In this document: piece by piece, positions 22,106-34,223 of the stretch
How the letters are laid out: every line of letters begins with the position of its first letter
Position numbering within the stretch: the first letter of the stretch is position 1
NCBI GenBank assembly: GCA_024734495.1
Contig: JALMQS010000069.1
Coordinates: forward strand, 3,534,021 to 3,598,020
Reading direction: 5' to 3'
Length of the DNA: 64,000 nucleotides
Source of the DNA: Forficula auricularia
Lineage: Eukaryota > Arthropoda > Insecta > Dermaptera > Forficulidae
Made by a program: the position numbers and the translations under genes
The notes under the pieces: generated by a model
The model's input: only the letters and a program-made list of their open reading frames with translations
The model's database searches: none
What the model was told of the DNA's origin: nothing

Positions 22106-22581
22106 TACAGGGTTGGGCATAAAAGTTCTACCATATTTTGAAGAGGTATAAAAAATGAAAAAAATTAACTAGAAAAAAACTGAATATATTTTTGAAAATA
22201 AAATAAAATACATTTTTTTTTAATGTGTTATAAACATTATCAGACAAAAAAGGAGGTGGAGGGAGGCTTAAAAATGAAAATTCTAGACCTTTTTTCATTT
22301 TTTATCCTACCCCCCATTTTGGGTCGTTAGTTTTTTCCATTTCAAGTCTTTTTGAGGTCCACAGAATATGTATACAAAATTTTGTTGAGTTGGGTCAAAA
22401 GAGCTAGAATTTTCATTTTTGCCCCCCCCCTTTTTTTATCTGATATAATGTTTTAAACACATTTAAAAAAAATTATTTAATATTCTTTTCAAAAATATAT
22501 TAATAAGTTTTTTTCTAGTTAAATTTGTTCATTTTTTTATACCTCTTCAAAATGTGGTAGATCATTATGCCCCACCTTGTA
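22106..22581. mobile_element. Palindromic MITE, 476 bp
   Basis: Inverted ends TACAGGGTTGGGCATAAAAG and its counterpart ATTATGCCCCACCTTGTA extend over about 100 bp (CATATTTTGAAGAGGTATAA). The centre contains the CCCCATTTTGGGTCGTTAG and TGTATACAAAATTTTGTTGA phrases shared with the 60-kb minisatellite. Confidence 0.8.
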
Positions 22582-22997
22582 TAATATGCTGAAGAGATTT
22601 TACCTTGAAGAAGACCTTTTGATAGAATTGACGGAAACCGTAGGTGTTGCTCGAATCACTTGTTGCTCGCAACTAAATATTTTCAAAAGAAAGAATCCCG
22701 TTAGTCGATAACTCATATCAAGACAAATTATTAAAAAGGTGGCACATGCATTTCAATCAATTTATTTTTTTCTAAATAAATTATTATAAAATATAATCTT
22801 GTATTCAATATTTATTTAAGGGATTGAGCTTTAAAAAAAATATTTTTCTTATTTCTTATGTTTTATTAAAAAATTATAAATCTTAATTTTTTATTATTTT
22901 TCTATCTCGCAATATATAATTTAATTAATAATAACTCTATACGCCCGGCCAGTGAAGCTCGTGGGGTGGCCAGAGAGTAAATATGGTGTGGCTTAAG
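22582..22997. other. AT-rich non-coding DNA
   Basis: A short GC-richer patch ACGCCCGGCCAGTGAAGCTC at 22941, otherwise AT-rich. No gene seen. Confidence 0.4.
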
Positions 22998-23628
22998 GTG
23001 GTCCTTATTTTGGATATTTTGGAATTTTTACCCTGACAGAGGCTCATATGGTTCGAAATGAATAAAAAAAAATATTGTCCAAGTTTCAAGTCTATATTTC
23101 AAATTTAACCCGTGCCCCACTCCCCACAGCAATGCAAGTTTTCTATCTAAATAGCATGGGGTTTTTGGCATTGAACGATCAATTTTTAATTTCGTTCAAA
23201 AATTTTTAAACTCTGTAGACTCCATATAATAGTAGCTATCTTTTAGAATTTTTACAGATTTTCATCTATTATAATTTTGGAGTCTATAACTTAATAACAC
23301 TAAGATATAACAGTATTTTATCGAACTGTAACTCCAAAAATATAATAGATAAAAATCTGTAAACATTTTAAAGGATAGCTACTATTATAACGATAGTCTA
23401 CAAAGTTTCAAATTCTTTGTACCATTACTTTGGCCGGAATAAAAATGGATCTTTCAATGGCAAAAATTCCAGTTATTTAGGTGAGAAACTCACATCGCTG
23501 TGGGGCACAGAATAAAAGTGAGATAGAGACTTGAAATTTGGGGGATATTTTTTTTTTATATATTTCGAGGAATATGAGCCCTTGTCCGCGTAAAAATTCG
23601 AAAATACCCAAAATAAGGACCACCCTTA
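22998..23628. mobile_element. Palindromic MITE, copy 1
   Basis: Inverted ends AAGGTGGTCCTTATTTTGG and CCAAAATAAGGACCACCCTT, about 100 bp long, with an inner palindrome (TATTATAATTTTGGAGTCTA / AACTCCAAAAATATAATA). A sister copy is in insulin-like intron 1 (58307). Confidence 0.82.
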
Positions 23629-23649
23629 ATATACATATATACTATGATA

Positions 23650-24981
23650 CTAGCTACAAGGCCAGCCTTCGGCGGCCCTCTTGCTAGCAGGGGCCACACC
23701 CCCTGAGCCCCGAGCCCACGAACCCCACCCTCACACCCCACTCCCACCCACCAAACCCCCCGAACCCCACCCACCGCACCATGCACCCGTCCCCACACCA
23801 CCAGCCCGCACCCAACCCTGCACCACGCCACTACCCCCTGGACCCAGACCTGAACACATCACCCTGCACCACCCCACCCCGTGCCCTCCACCCTCGCCCC
23901 AACCCATCACCCCACTCACCCCACTAAGCCTCTTGATCCTCACCTGGACCCAAACCTGAACCCCCACATCACCCTGCACCACCCCACCCCGTGCCCTCAA
24001 CCCCCTCCCCAACCCATCACCCCACTCACCCCACTAAGCCTCTTGATCCTCACCTACACCCCCTCCCCCCGTGCACCAGAACACCATCACCCCCCCGAAC
24101 CAAGTTTTTGCATTTCTTGCTCTCTAGGGGCCCACATATTAAGCATACAAAATTTGGTTGAGTTTGCTCCAAGGGTAAGAATTTTCATATTTTGACCCTC
24201 CCCCTTTTTGGAATTTTGAGAATTTTTTAAACAAAAGTTGCCAGAAATCACATCCCCTACAACTTTGTTCATAATAAAATTTGCCGTAGAGTTAATAGTT
24301 TAGAAGTTATTTGATCATTTTTTTCATTCGTGCGCCCCCCCCCCCAACCCTCTTTTGGGGTCAAAATATCAAAACATTATATAGGTAAAAACGTAAATTA
24401 GAAGACATCTGATCCAAATATGAAATTTCATAATAATCCCTTCACCGTTTTTACGTGAATCGTGAGCAACTTTTCACGGACGAAATTAAATCGATAATCC
24501 CACCAGGGCTTCATTTGCGCGAAATACACGATTTTCTAAAACTCAACACCCCTACGCGCTTAAACTGGATACTAATCGAACAAACGCATTCGCCATCCCC
24601 ATGACATCTAGAGACTGGAACTCTCTTCCCCCGACCGTCTTTCCAGCAACTTATGACCTTCAATCTTTCAAGACCAGCATCCACAGATACCTTCGACTTC
24701 TACCCAATTACTAAATCTCCCCTTATCTTCACGTTACAAGGGTCCACCACGGACTACAGAGGTTGTACCTTCTTGGTGCAACTTCTTCTTGTATCAGTAT
24801 CTTTATAAAAAAAAAAAAAAAAAACGGAAACCACGGAAACATACAGACATACATATAGACATACAGGAATTTTGTTGAGGGTGTTTTCGTTCATAACTTT
24901 GCTTGAAACGTGTGCAACCAAAATTCGGCGTGATTTGGAGCAATGTACAGACAAAACCTTAATTTTATATATATATATGGA
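23650..24981 (-). mobile_element. Helitron, larger type, copy 1
   Basis: On the minus strand the 5' end reads TCCATATATATATATAAAAT followed by TAAGGTTTTGTCTGTACATT, and the 3' end is a GCC-rich hairpin (GCCGCCGAAGGC) then CTTGTAG and CTAG at 23650. The interior has a C-rich tract (23690-24100) with repeats of CCCTGCACCACCCCACCCCG. It is interrupted by a LINE tail (24497-24808). No Rep/helicase gene is visible, so it is non-autonomous. Confidence 0.75.
24497..24808 (+). mobile_element. LINE 3' fragment, copy C, nested in the Helitron
   Basis: ORF2 C-terminus of the Jockey/CR1-group LINE (TRDWNSLPPTVFPATYDL-like, ...IHRYLRLLPNY) and its 3' UTR (GAGGTTGTACCTTCTTGGTG) ending in an A-run. The Helitron sequence CACGGA before and ACGGAAACC after it suggests a short target duplication; the second Helitron at 54174 has the uninterrupted site. 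Confidence 0.85.
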
Positions 24982-25919
24982 ATTAATTTATATATTAGGA
25001 TGTATCTTTTTTTTTGGACATAGTATTTCGAAGATGTATAGGTTTACAAAATATTTTTTTCAAGTTCATTTGTTAATTTTTTCATTTTTAGTTTTACTTT
25101 CAATTTTTTCCTTGTCCTGGGGGGGACTTCACTCACCCCCCCCCACCCCCCCCCCTTGATTGCTTCACTGCCTCCCACCATAAACTTTGGACCGATTTCA
25201 GTCAAAATCTAATAAGCCCTTATTTTTGATGTAATATATCAAATATCAAATTTCGTTTTAATACCTTCATTAGCTTTATAAAACCACAGCTTACAAAAAA
25301 TTTGGTTTTGTAACATTCACGCACTCAGATTTTAATAAAATGATTATTTTCTTTTTCAAAATATAAATTTTTCTATGTTCACTCAATAAGGCTTTATTTT
25401 TATTTTATTTATCTTTTTATTTTTCAAAATAGTGCTCTGTTTTTGTGATAATATAGACAAAACTTTTTATCCACGATTACAATTCTACCATCCCATATAG
25501 TAAAATAATAATGAGTTCGAAATATTTTTTTTGTTTTTAGATTGAATATTTTGACTATCCACTGCACATGACGTGTAAATTAAAAAAAATGTATTGTTTT
25601 ATCGATGAAACGAATTAATGAGTATGGTAATACCAGTTGTCATCGCATTATGTAATTAATTATAAAAATAACCACTTATTAAAATGCTGATTAAATGGAA
25701 AAATGAACAAAATGTTTGACTCATGGCAATTGCCAATCGAATTATGGAATAAATTTCTAATCGATGCTAGACAATATCTGATTCAAGAAATGAATGCATG
25801 ATTCTTTGTTTACGGAATCCTGAACCCCTGGAGCGAGCCCTTGTCGCCAGTTCCAGTGCTGTAGTCGTATATTTACAGGCACGAGCTGCTTCAGGCGTGC
25901 CTTCGGCATCGCCCTCCTA
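24982..25919. other. Intergenic DNA with a dispersed repeat
   Basis: A long C-run (25139-25157), a copy of the dispersed AT-rich repeat (25360-25525) and GC-rich GGCGTGCCTTCGGCATCGCC at 25895. No gene seen. Confidence 0.4.
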
Positions 25920-27030
25920 CTAGCTCGGCCCTCCGGGCAGGATGGCCCTGGCGGGCAAAGCGTCTCGGCATGCCGTATCAATAGGTCTCCAAAAATTCAT
26001 TTAAAAAAAGCTCCATTCCCAAAAAAGGAGGGGGGGGGTCGGATTACAAAAAAAATCTTGAAATTATGTTTTAGATATTGGCAAATAAATAAATCCACAA
26101 TTTTCTAAAGAGTAAATGTACTAAAAAAGCTAAAAATTTCTATAATTTGCCCCCCTCCCCTTCGCCTCCATACAGTCAATTTTGATAGTTGATTTTTACA
26201 GGAATAGTTTCTTAAAGTAATAAAGAATAACTCTACAAAATTTGATCAAGATACAGGAGAGAGTTTTAATTTTGCCCCTACTCACATTTTGGATAGTTGA
26301 GGGCGGGGTCGGATTACAAAAATTCTTGAAATTACTTTTTAGATATTTGCAAATAAATAATCCACAGTTTTCTAAAGAGTAAATGTACAAAAAAGCTAAA
26401 AATTTCTATATTTTGCCCCCCCCCCCCCTTTCGCCCCCATACAGTCAATTTTGATAGTTGATTTTTACAGGAATAGTTTCTTAAAGTAATAAAGAATAAC
26501 TCTACAAAATTTGATCAAGATAGGAGAGAGTTTTAATTTTTGCCCCCACTCACATTTTGGATAGTTGGGAGTCGAATTTCAAAAAATCCTGAAATTTCTT
26601 TTTAGATATTTGTATTTAGAATTTTATTAAGTAAAAATCAAGTAGATATCTTATCGTTCTTAATTGAAAATGCATAATTAGTGTAAACACATTGCAAAGA
26701 TATTTTGCCCTTTTGACCCCTTTAGGGGTCGAATTTCAAAAAATCCTGAAATTAGTTTTTAGATATTTTAATTTAGTATTTTTATAAGTAAAAAGCAAGT
26801 AGATATTTTATCGTCCTTAAGAGATATCGCATAATCAGTGAAAACACACTTTGCCCCCTTTGACCCCCTTAGGGGTCGAATTTCGAAAAATCCTTTCTTA
26901 GTGAGCCCCTATGTCATAGATGTAATATCCTCTCCAAATTGCATGTTTCTATGTCCAGTGGTTCTGGCTGTTTTGATGATGAGTGAGTGAGTGAGTGAGT
27001 GTATCGGGCAAAGAATTTTATATATATAGA
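25920..27030 (-). mobile_element. Helitron, third type, with internal tandem repeats
   Basis: The minus-strand 5' end is TCTATATATATAAAATTCTT then TGCCCGATACACTCACTCAC. The 3' end is CCTGCCCGGAGGGCCGAG plus CTAG at 25920. Two units of about 275 bp (from about 26030 and 26305) repeat TCCACA.TTTTCTAAAGAG, CCATACAGTCAATTTTGATA and TTTGATCAAGATA, followed by two shorter units with AGGGGTCGAATTTC. No coding capacity. Confidence 0.75.
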
Positions 27031-27963
27031 TAGATATTAAATTTGAATATCTGAAAAGATTAATTTATTTCAAAACTGTACTACAGATATTATTACTAAA
27101 CTGTACTACAGATACTATCACGGTGTCTGTTCAGTTGAGCTGAAATCAATTATCCCCCCTAAAGCCTTCTTTACGAGAAACACGCGATTCTCAAACGCTC
27201 AGCACCCCTTCGCTGTCAAATTGAATATAAATCGAACAAGCGCTTTCGCCAACTCTTTTATCCCTATGACCTCCAGAGACTGGAACTCGCTCCCTGTATG
27301 GTAAATTAAAATTAGTGAATTTTTAATAATCAGAAAAATAATCCTTAAAATTTAATATATGCGATTTCCCTACCGAATGGCTTGAGAGAAGCTTTTTCTC
27401 GACACCTAAGAATGAAAGCGATCTTACCATATTTAATCAATGTCAATTAATAGTAGATTCACACCTTGTGCTTTTATAATAAAATAATAATAAGAAAAAA
27501 ATTCAATTAAATACTAATAATACGCTCAATTTATTTTTATTTATCAAAAAATCAAAAAATAATAAAATAATTTTCTAAATGTAGAATTAACACAAGAAAT
27601 TATTGATCATATTATTTAAATTTCGCTGTTCAAATTGCTTTATGAAAAAAATTAAAACTAAAAGTTTAAAAGTTAATTTGTCTAAAAAAATATGAAAATA
27701 TCTTTCCTCTATCCTCTGAGTCTTGGGATGCTGTTTGCCAAACCTACGGATTTTTATATATAATGAATAAAATCGAATATTTATATTATTTTATTTATAT
27801 TTTATATTAAATATTCTCACATTTAAATATATTAAAATACATTTCAATAGGGTATATTGAATGGGCTTGATGAAATGACGTGATGCTATGCCGAGAGGCT
27901 TGTGTCTCAACCTCGCCATAAAGCAGACCAAAAGATTTTATAAAACAATTTTATTTTATCGAT
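27031..27963. other. AT-rich DNA containing a LINE fragment
   Basis: Apart from the LINE piece at 27072-27300 this is AT-rich sequence, with TATTTTATATTAAATATTC runs and no gene. Confidence 0.45.
27072..27300 (+). mobile_element. LINE ORF2 C-terminal fragment, copy D
   Basis: Plus-strand remnant of the same LINE: YYRYYHGVCSVELKSIIPPK, then RFSNAQHPFAVKLN and MTSRDWNSLP. Both ends are lost; the start has a small duplication of AAACTGTACTACAGATA. Closest to copy B at 40453. Confidence 0.8.
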
Positions 27964-27967
27964 TTAA

Positions 27968-29534
27968 CACTAGAACGCCCGGACTTTCAGATCCCCTAGA
28001 ACGCCCGGATGCCGTCAATTTGACGACTAGCATTTTTCAACACTCAAACTAAATAAAATCATACTGTTTCCTTTTATTTAATATTTTTTTATTTTTTCTA
28101 ATAATAAATATAATTCTATCATCAATTTATATATTAAAAATACATATTAATATATTACATTTTAATTTTTTAATAATCATTATGATATAAAATGAAAAAT
28201 TAACATGCTATATTTATGGAGTATTATCATTAACAAAACCAGTTTCTATATTATATGTACACCATATTTATTATTATTTTTCGTTGCAATTGATACATAT
28301 ATTTAGTACTTTTCCACTATATTTGCTTCAAACAAATTTTTTACATATATTTACAGTTCTATTTTTTTTTTGCATTTTTTTAGAATTTGACACTGTTTTC
28401 TACTTCTGCTTTGATTTACACTAGAGACACCCTCCTGATCTGATTCTGGAGGATCCATTTTTTGTAAATATTCTGAGCGAAGCTCTTCAGCTAATCCCTG
28501 AATAAATTTTATTTCGCGAAATATTTATTCCATTTATTTTTTTATAAATTATCCAAGCATTGATGGCTGCTAAGTCCAAAATGTTGTAAAATGTATGTTA
28601 AGGCCATCTTCTGGAACTAGCTTTTACCGAATAGAGTCTAGCCATTTGATATATAATATCTACGTCATATTTTGTTTCAATATAATACTTTATACTTTCT
28701 GGAGTCTTTTTTTCATTATCATCTATTTGTAGAGTTGAGTGTAGAGAACTCATCAATATTACATTTTTATTTGATTTTGCTTGATAAATGGCTAGACTTA
28801 TATTTTCATTTTGAAATAATTTTGTAGAATATTTTTTTTCCTTCATGTTCTTTATAGTTTTTGGTATTTCTCTTCTTACTCTATTCACTGTTCCCACTAA
28901 ACTTGTGGACTTTTTATTTAAAATTTTTGCAAGTGAAAGAGACGTGAAAAAGTTATCTACCGTAACGTTTCTTCCTTTGTTCATGTAGGGTTGAATTAGT
29001 TCTAAAAAGGGCGGAACAAAACTGAAATGGCAAGACTAGGGGCTCGACATATATATATATATGGATTTCAAAACAGTAGGTTCCCTCGAAATGTTGTAAA
29101 ATAATAAAGTGAAACATCAAAAGATAAAAAAAAGTGACATACAAAGAAACATAATTTTTTTATTTTACCACAAGTTTTTCAAGGAAGATTGTAAATTAAA
29201 AAAAAAGCCAGAACAAAAAATAATCCGAGGGTCAAAAAGGATGCAAATGTTCAAAAAAAAGAATGGGAATTATTCGTAGTTGAAAAATTAATTTAAAATA
29301 TAAAAATTGGGGTAACAAAGAGTTACCGTCAAATTGACGGCTTTTGGGCGTTCTTGGTAAATCCATAATTTCTCCTAAATAAAAATTTCATAGCGTGCTA
29401 TTTTTTTTTATTAGAAAACTATTCAAAAATGATTAAAAGTCAGCGAGTTTCAAAGTTCTAACTTAAATAGTAACGAAATGAAAGAGAAATGAAATGTGAA
29501 AACCGTCAAATTGACGGCTTCGGGCGTACTAGTG
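27968..29534 (-). mobile_element. piggyBac transposon with intact TTAA ends
   Basis: TTAA at 27964-27967 and 29535-29538 flank terminal repeats CACTAGAACGCCCGG and CGGGCGTACTAGTG. Subterminal palindromes CCGTCAAATTGACGG occur at 29327 and 29503, with a variant at 28013. The element holds a decayed transposase on the minus strand. The length of 1.57 kb is shorter than complete piggyBac elements (about 2.5 kb), so it is internally deleted. Confidence 0.92.
28290..28984 (-). pseudogene. piggyBac transposase fragment
   Basis: Covers the second half of the DDE catalytic region: NVTVDNFFTSLSLAKIL (second catalytic Asp), SLVGTVNRVRREIP, YQAKSNKNVILMSSLHS and KYDVDIIYQMARLYSVKASS with the third Asp before RRWP. 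The frame breaks at 28598 and resumes with ILDLAAINAWIIYKKINGIN and LAEELRSEYLQKMDPP, then the Cys-rich C-terminus. The N-terminal half is missing. Confidence 0.88.
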
Positions 29535-29538
29535 TTAA

Positions 29539-30368
29539 TTAATATGAAAAAGAGTTTAAAAAGTCATGTGAATCGAAACATTGACTTGTGACATGGAGGT
29601 GAATTTTAGAATGTTTCTAAAACGGCCTTTCATAGACGGTTTTTGGGATTTTTAACGATTTTCTCAAAAAGTACTGAATATATTTCGTTCAAAAATCGAA
29701 TTAAATTATTAATAATTAATTGTTTTATAATATTTTAAAATTAAATATTTTTTAAAAAATTTTCAACGGAGTTATTAGCGTTTTTTCAAATTGAACTTCA
29801 AATAAACTACCCGATAAAATGCAAATTTCCTAATAATAATTATTTGATATAAAAGATAAATAAAAATAAATCGCATTTATGAAATTTCAATAGATTTGAA
29901 TGAATATCTAATGAGAAAAAAATAAAACTTTTAGGCATTTCTGGTTGATTCGCTCTCGGAAAGAAGAAATTCAATCTTTTCATAAAATTTCTTTTAAAAT
30001 ACAAAATTCTTAATCAAAATATTATTTTCTTATATTAAAAAGTTACTATGGACCTCTAGATAGATTAAATCGATTAAATAAGATCGATTCCTATTTCATT
30101 TTTAATTCTTTTGTTTTGTTTTATCGAGACGTTGGTTGGTTGGGTAGTCTCCGACATTAGATAGGATACATACATTCTTTGTGCAAAACAGTTCAATAAT
30201 TATTTTATTAAATAATTAAAGTGTTAAGACAAGTTTATTTAAAATGGATTTAAAAACATTAATTTATATGATTTAGGTATAACGATTTTGATTATTTTAT
30301 TTGAATACATTCAGGGGGAAATTTTCCAGGGCGCAACATCGTATTCTTGAGCAGCCGCCGAAACATCG
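29539..30368. other. AT-rich non-coding DNA
   Basis: No repeat partner in the window and no coding frame. I see nothing in it. Confidence 0.45.
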
Positions 30369-30397
30369 ACATCATCATCATCATTGAGTATACAGTC

Positions 30398-31036
30398 CTA
30401 AGACTGGTTTGATGCAACAATCCGTCTCCACTCGACTCTGTCCCCCGCCAGCTGTTTAACCTCTCTAAATGTCTGGCATCCCATATCCCCAATTATTTGG
30501 TTGAAATATTCTAATCTGGGTCTTCCCCTTCCCCTTTTCTTTCCCACCTCCCCCTCCAAGATATCCCTAAGCAGTCCCCCATGTCTCAGTGTGTGCCCCA
30601 TCATCTGACCTCTTCTCTTCTTCAGACTCTTCCACAAGGTTCTTCTTTCTCCGATTCTTCCAAGAACTTCTTCATTTGTAATTTTATCCATCCATTTGAT
30701 ATTCATCATTCTTCTGTAGCACCACATTTCGAAAGCCTCCAATCTCTTTCTCTCCGCTTTTCCAATTGTCCAGGTTTCACACCCGTACATGGCTATGCTC
30801 CATACATATGTCTTCAATAGCAACTTCCTGTTTGCTAAGCTGATTGAGGAGGAGCATAGTAGTTTTTGTTTTGTATTAAACCCCATTTTTGCTTGGGCAA
30901 TTCTTGATTTAATTTCGTTTTTGCTCCTCCCATCCCATGTTATTTTACTTCCTAGGTAGCGGAATTCCTTAACTCCTTCTAGGTTTTCTTGGTTAATTTT
31001 GATGCATTCCTGTCTCGTTTGTTCTTTTTTGTACAT
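30398..31036 (-). pseudogene. RTE ORF C-terminal region
   Basis: 212 codons: GVKEFRYLGSKITWDGRSKN, IAMYGCETWTIGKAERKRLE, AFEMWCYRRMMNIKWMDKIT, MMGHTLRHGGLLRDILEG, KRGRGRPRLEYFNQI. This is the standard region after the reverse transcriptase in RTE/BovB-type elements. It overlaps the preceding frame by a single shift. Confidence 0.9.
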
Positions 31037-32157
31037 ACTAGGACCTTGGTTTTATTCTTGTTTATTTTCATTTTGATTTCTTCTATTAGGATTTGGTTAA
31101 TTCCATTCAAGGCGTCCTCTAATTCTTTTTTATTGCTTCCTAGAAGGGCAATGTCATCGGCAAATCTTAACATAGCGATCTTTTGACCTTGGATTTCTAT
31201 ACCTGTATCAATTTTGTCTTTGAATTCTTTAATCGCTTCTTCTATGTATAAGTTGAAAATCATGGGTGACAGCACACATCCTTGTCTTACACCTTTTTTT
31301 ATTTTGGCTTCTCTTTGTTCATCACCAATATTTATAATTGCCGTCTGGTTTTGATATAGATTGTAGATTAGTCTTCTCTCTCTGAATTTTATTCCCGCCT
31401 GTTTTAATATTTTAAACATAATTTCCCAATTGACGTTATCGAATGCTTTTTCTAGGTCTATGAATCCGATGTAGACAGATTCTTCCCTGATAAAAGCCCT
31501 TTCTATTATTAGTCTAAGAGAGAGAATTGCTTCTCGGGTGCCTCTGTTTCTTCTAAAGCCGAACTGGTCTTCCCCCAGATTTTCTTCAACTCTTTGTTCT
31601 ATTCTTCTTTGGATTATTTTGGTTAGGATTTTGGAGGCATGTGAGGTTAGACTAATGGTCCTGAAATTTTCACATTTATCCGCGCCTGTCTTTTTGGGAA
31701 GTGTGACTATTTTGTTCTTTTCGAAATCTTTTGGGATGATTCCCAATTTATAGATTTTGCTAATTAGTTCAAAAAGTTTGTCACGTGCCTTTTCTCCAGA
31801 GTTCTTTAGGATTTCAGCTTGTATATTGTCTATTCCGGGTGCTCTATTATTTTTTAGTTCCTTCAAAGCTGTCTCGAATTCTGACCTGAGTATGGGGTCT
31901 CCTAATTCGTTTTCGTCCACAGATTCTTCTTCTTCTATTGGGTTCATTGTTTTTTCTTCTCCATAGAGTTCTTCTAGGTGTTCCTTCCATCTATTTGCCT
32001 GTTCGTTTTCGTTTAGAATAATGTGGCCTCCTTTATCTCTTATGTTCTTGCTTTTTGGCTTGTCTTCTTGAAAATTTCTTTTTATTGCCCTATAGGCTAC
32101 ATCAACTTTTCCCAATACTAGATTTTCGTTGACTTCTTTACATTTTTCTTGAATCAT
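30979..32157 (-). pseudogene. RTE reverse transcriptase
   Basis: 392 uninterrupted codons with ELKNNRAPGIDNIQAEILKN, FRTISLTSHASKILTKII, DQFGFRRNRGTREAI, YIGFIDLEKAFDNVNWEIM, GVRQGCVLSPMIFNLYIEEA and the catalytic box LRFADDIALL. All three catalytic Asp are kept. The frame is long and intact but lacks the N-terminal endonuclease and runs out of frame near 31000 into the C-terminal part. Confidence 0.92.
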
Positions 32158-32205
32158 TTTTTCTTTTGCTTTTCTACATTCTCTTATAACTTTCCATCTT
32201 AATTT

Positions 32206-32310
32206 TTTATATATATATATAATATATATATATAATTTTATATATAATTATATTATATATATATATATATTATATTATAATATATAATATATATATTATA
32301 TATAATTTTT
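32206..32310. repeat. TA microsatellite
   Basis: Nearly pure TA/ATA repeat of about 105 bases with internal AATTTTATATAAT breaks; it forms the 5' truncation edge of the RTE element. Confidence 0.9.
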
Positions 32311-32806
32311 TATAAAACATCGACAGCTCACTTATTAATTATTATATTTTTTAATAACAAATAGCAGATTTTTATGTTGTGCTACTAAAAATTTGAAAAA
32401 CTAACCCCTTCTTCAGTTGCTGCTAAAAAATTCCCGTGAACCAGTAGAATCAGTTCACGAGAGACTCTCGCAAATTCAAACTGTTCATATACAATACGAA
32501 ACTTATTTTGCTATTATGTGTGAATATTTTTTTTATTAAAAGAGAAAGATATTTTTATTTATTTATAGGTCAATATAGGTCTATTGTTTTTCTTATGTTT
32601 GTCCTATGGGTCTCTCAGATAACCAATAGTTTACTGTAGTCATAGGCGTAGTTAGGGGGGGGGGCAAAGGGGGAATGCCCCTACAGAACTTTTTACCCTC
32701 TAGAAAAATCAACTAACCTTTTAGTAGAATTGACAAATTTTTAAAGTAATAAAAAAATTTAATGAGAAATTATTTTTATATACATTGTTAGATTGAAAAT
32801 CAAACT
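32311..32806. other. Non-coding DNA
   Basis: A poly-G stretch GGGGGGGGGGCAAAGGGGG at 32656 and AT-rich sequence. No gene seen. Confidence 0.4.
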
Positions 32807-33260
32807 CTAGTGTAAATTCTCTGGTGGTTTTACAAAATCAAATTTTAAAGGATTTTCAAATATTAATATGTCCATTTCTTTTGCATAAAAATCTTCAAAC
32901 AGATGATGAAAATTTTCATCCAGTACTTTTAGTGACTCAATAAAAATATTCGAAGGACACTGTTTGTCGTTTTTGGTTAAAAACGATTGCAAAATAGGAA
33001 AATTACAATAATTATTCTTTTCAAGTTGAGAAATTTTATTTTAATCTGGAAACTTTTGATTTCTGTAAATAGCTCGTTGATTAAGTTTCCTTTGCCTTGT
33101 ACTGTTATAATTAATTTATTGAGGTAAGTTGTAATGTCCACAAGAAAACGCTCTAAGTTTGTTGATTTTTCCTAAAATTATATTGGTGCTTTGGCGGGCC
33201 GAGCAAAAAGTTGCAAAGGGCCGCATGCGGCCCGCGTGCCGCAGGTTGCCGACCCCTGAT
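32807..33260 (-). pseudogene. hAT transposase remnant (GTF2IRD2/EPM2AIP1-like)
   Basis: A 61-codon frame reads FIESLKVLDENFHHLFEDFY, AKEMDILIFENPLKFDFV and KPPENLH, and upstream in a second frame VDITTYLNKLIITVQGKGNL, INELFTEIKSFQIKI. This is the region before the C-terminal dimerisation domain of the hAT group that gave rise to GTF2IRD2- and EPM2AIP1-like genes (LNxLNxxLQGK...FxxKL, then FxxRFxDF...NPF). Immediately upstream on the minus strand is CAGGGGTCGGCAACCTGCGG (33257), a hAT-type terminus, with GGGCCGCATGCGGCCC hairpin sequence. A short, dead, internally deleted element. Confidence 0.7.
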
Positions 33261-34212
33261 CTAGAGAATAGGATGCTTTCATCATGAAAAGGCTGTCTTC
33301 TATTGATTAAATTTTTCAAGTTTTATTGTAGGTCAAGGCCATTTTTTGAAACATGATGTAAAATTCAAAAGTAATCAACATCCCTAATCAATTACATTAT
33401 TTTGTAAATCTTAATCATTTCTTATAAGTGAAAATAAATTTTTACAAATATACCTGTCCAAAATATATACAGAATTTCTCATTTCATCAGTTGAAAAAAA
33501 ATATAAATAATTTTGGTAGATAATTAAGTCGTTTAATAAAATTTTATCATTTAAAAGTATACAATTATATAATTATCATGAATTATTTCTTGGTGATACG
33601 GAAAAATATAACTTAATAGAGGTCCAGCGATACCCTCAAAATTAAGTATTTTAATCACATATTTCTAAATTTATAAATAAATATATTTATAAAATTAAAT
33701 GATAATCAAAAAATTAGCCTTGACATAAAACAATTATCATAAAGACCATATGTGAAAGAGGAGTAAAATTCTCTTCCTATACTGAAGTAAAGACAACTCA
33801 TACATTGTGATTATAATTCGAATTTATTATTAAGTATACAATTATATAATTATCATGAAACTTATCATGAACCCCCCCACCCCTCTTAATTTTGAGCCCA
33901 TTAGCCATTAATAATATCTCTTTTTGATTATCGTAAATTTAAGTATATCGTAAAAATTAAACTGATGTAGCCATCCACATGACTTTTCTATATTATACAA
34001 CCTTGCCCCTCTCTTGTATTTAATATTTACAATAATAAAATAATTTATAATCATTTAAGAAAGAACCCCCACCCCTCTTAATTTTGGGCCCATTAGCCAT
34101 TAATAATATCTCTTTTTGATTATGAGACTATTCTATTAGAAATATCAGCTTTCTTCGATTTTTGTTTGACAATATTTTATTCACCCCTCCCCCCTCTTTT
34201 TGATCTCTACTA
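33261..34212. other. Non-coding DNA with a 58-bp direct repeat
   Basis: CCCCACCCCTCTTAATTTTG then GCCCATTAGCCATTAATAAT and ATCTCTTTTTGATTAT occurs twice (about 33873 and 34069), about 195 bp apart. ATATAATTATCATGAA is also repeated (33570, 33848). No gene. Confidence 0.55.
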
Positions 34213-34223
34213 ATTTCGCATCA

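Larger units (their letters stand above)
30369..32205 (-). mobile_element. RTE-clade retrotransposon, 5'-truncated
   Basis: Reverse transcriptase and C-terminal region on the minus strand, ending in GACTGTATACTCAATGATGA and further GATGAT repeats (30369-30385), the short 3' tail typical of RTE elements. At the 5' side it stops at a TA microsatellite (32200-32310), so the endonuclease is missing. A 3' fragment of a related copy lies at 35638-36840. Confidence 0.9.

Noticed and set aside
23681..24195. Overlapping proline- and glycine-rich reading frames on both strands
   Set aside because: They follow a C-rich tandem tract inside a Helitron; both strands are open because of base composition, not coding.
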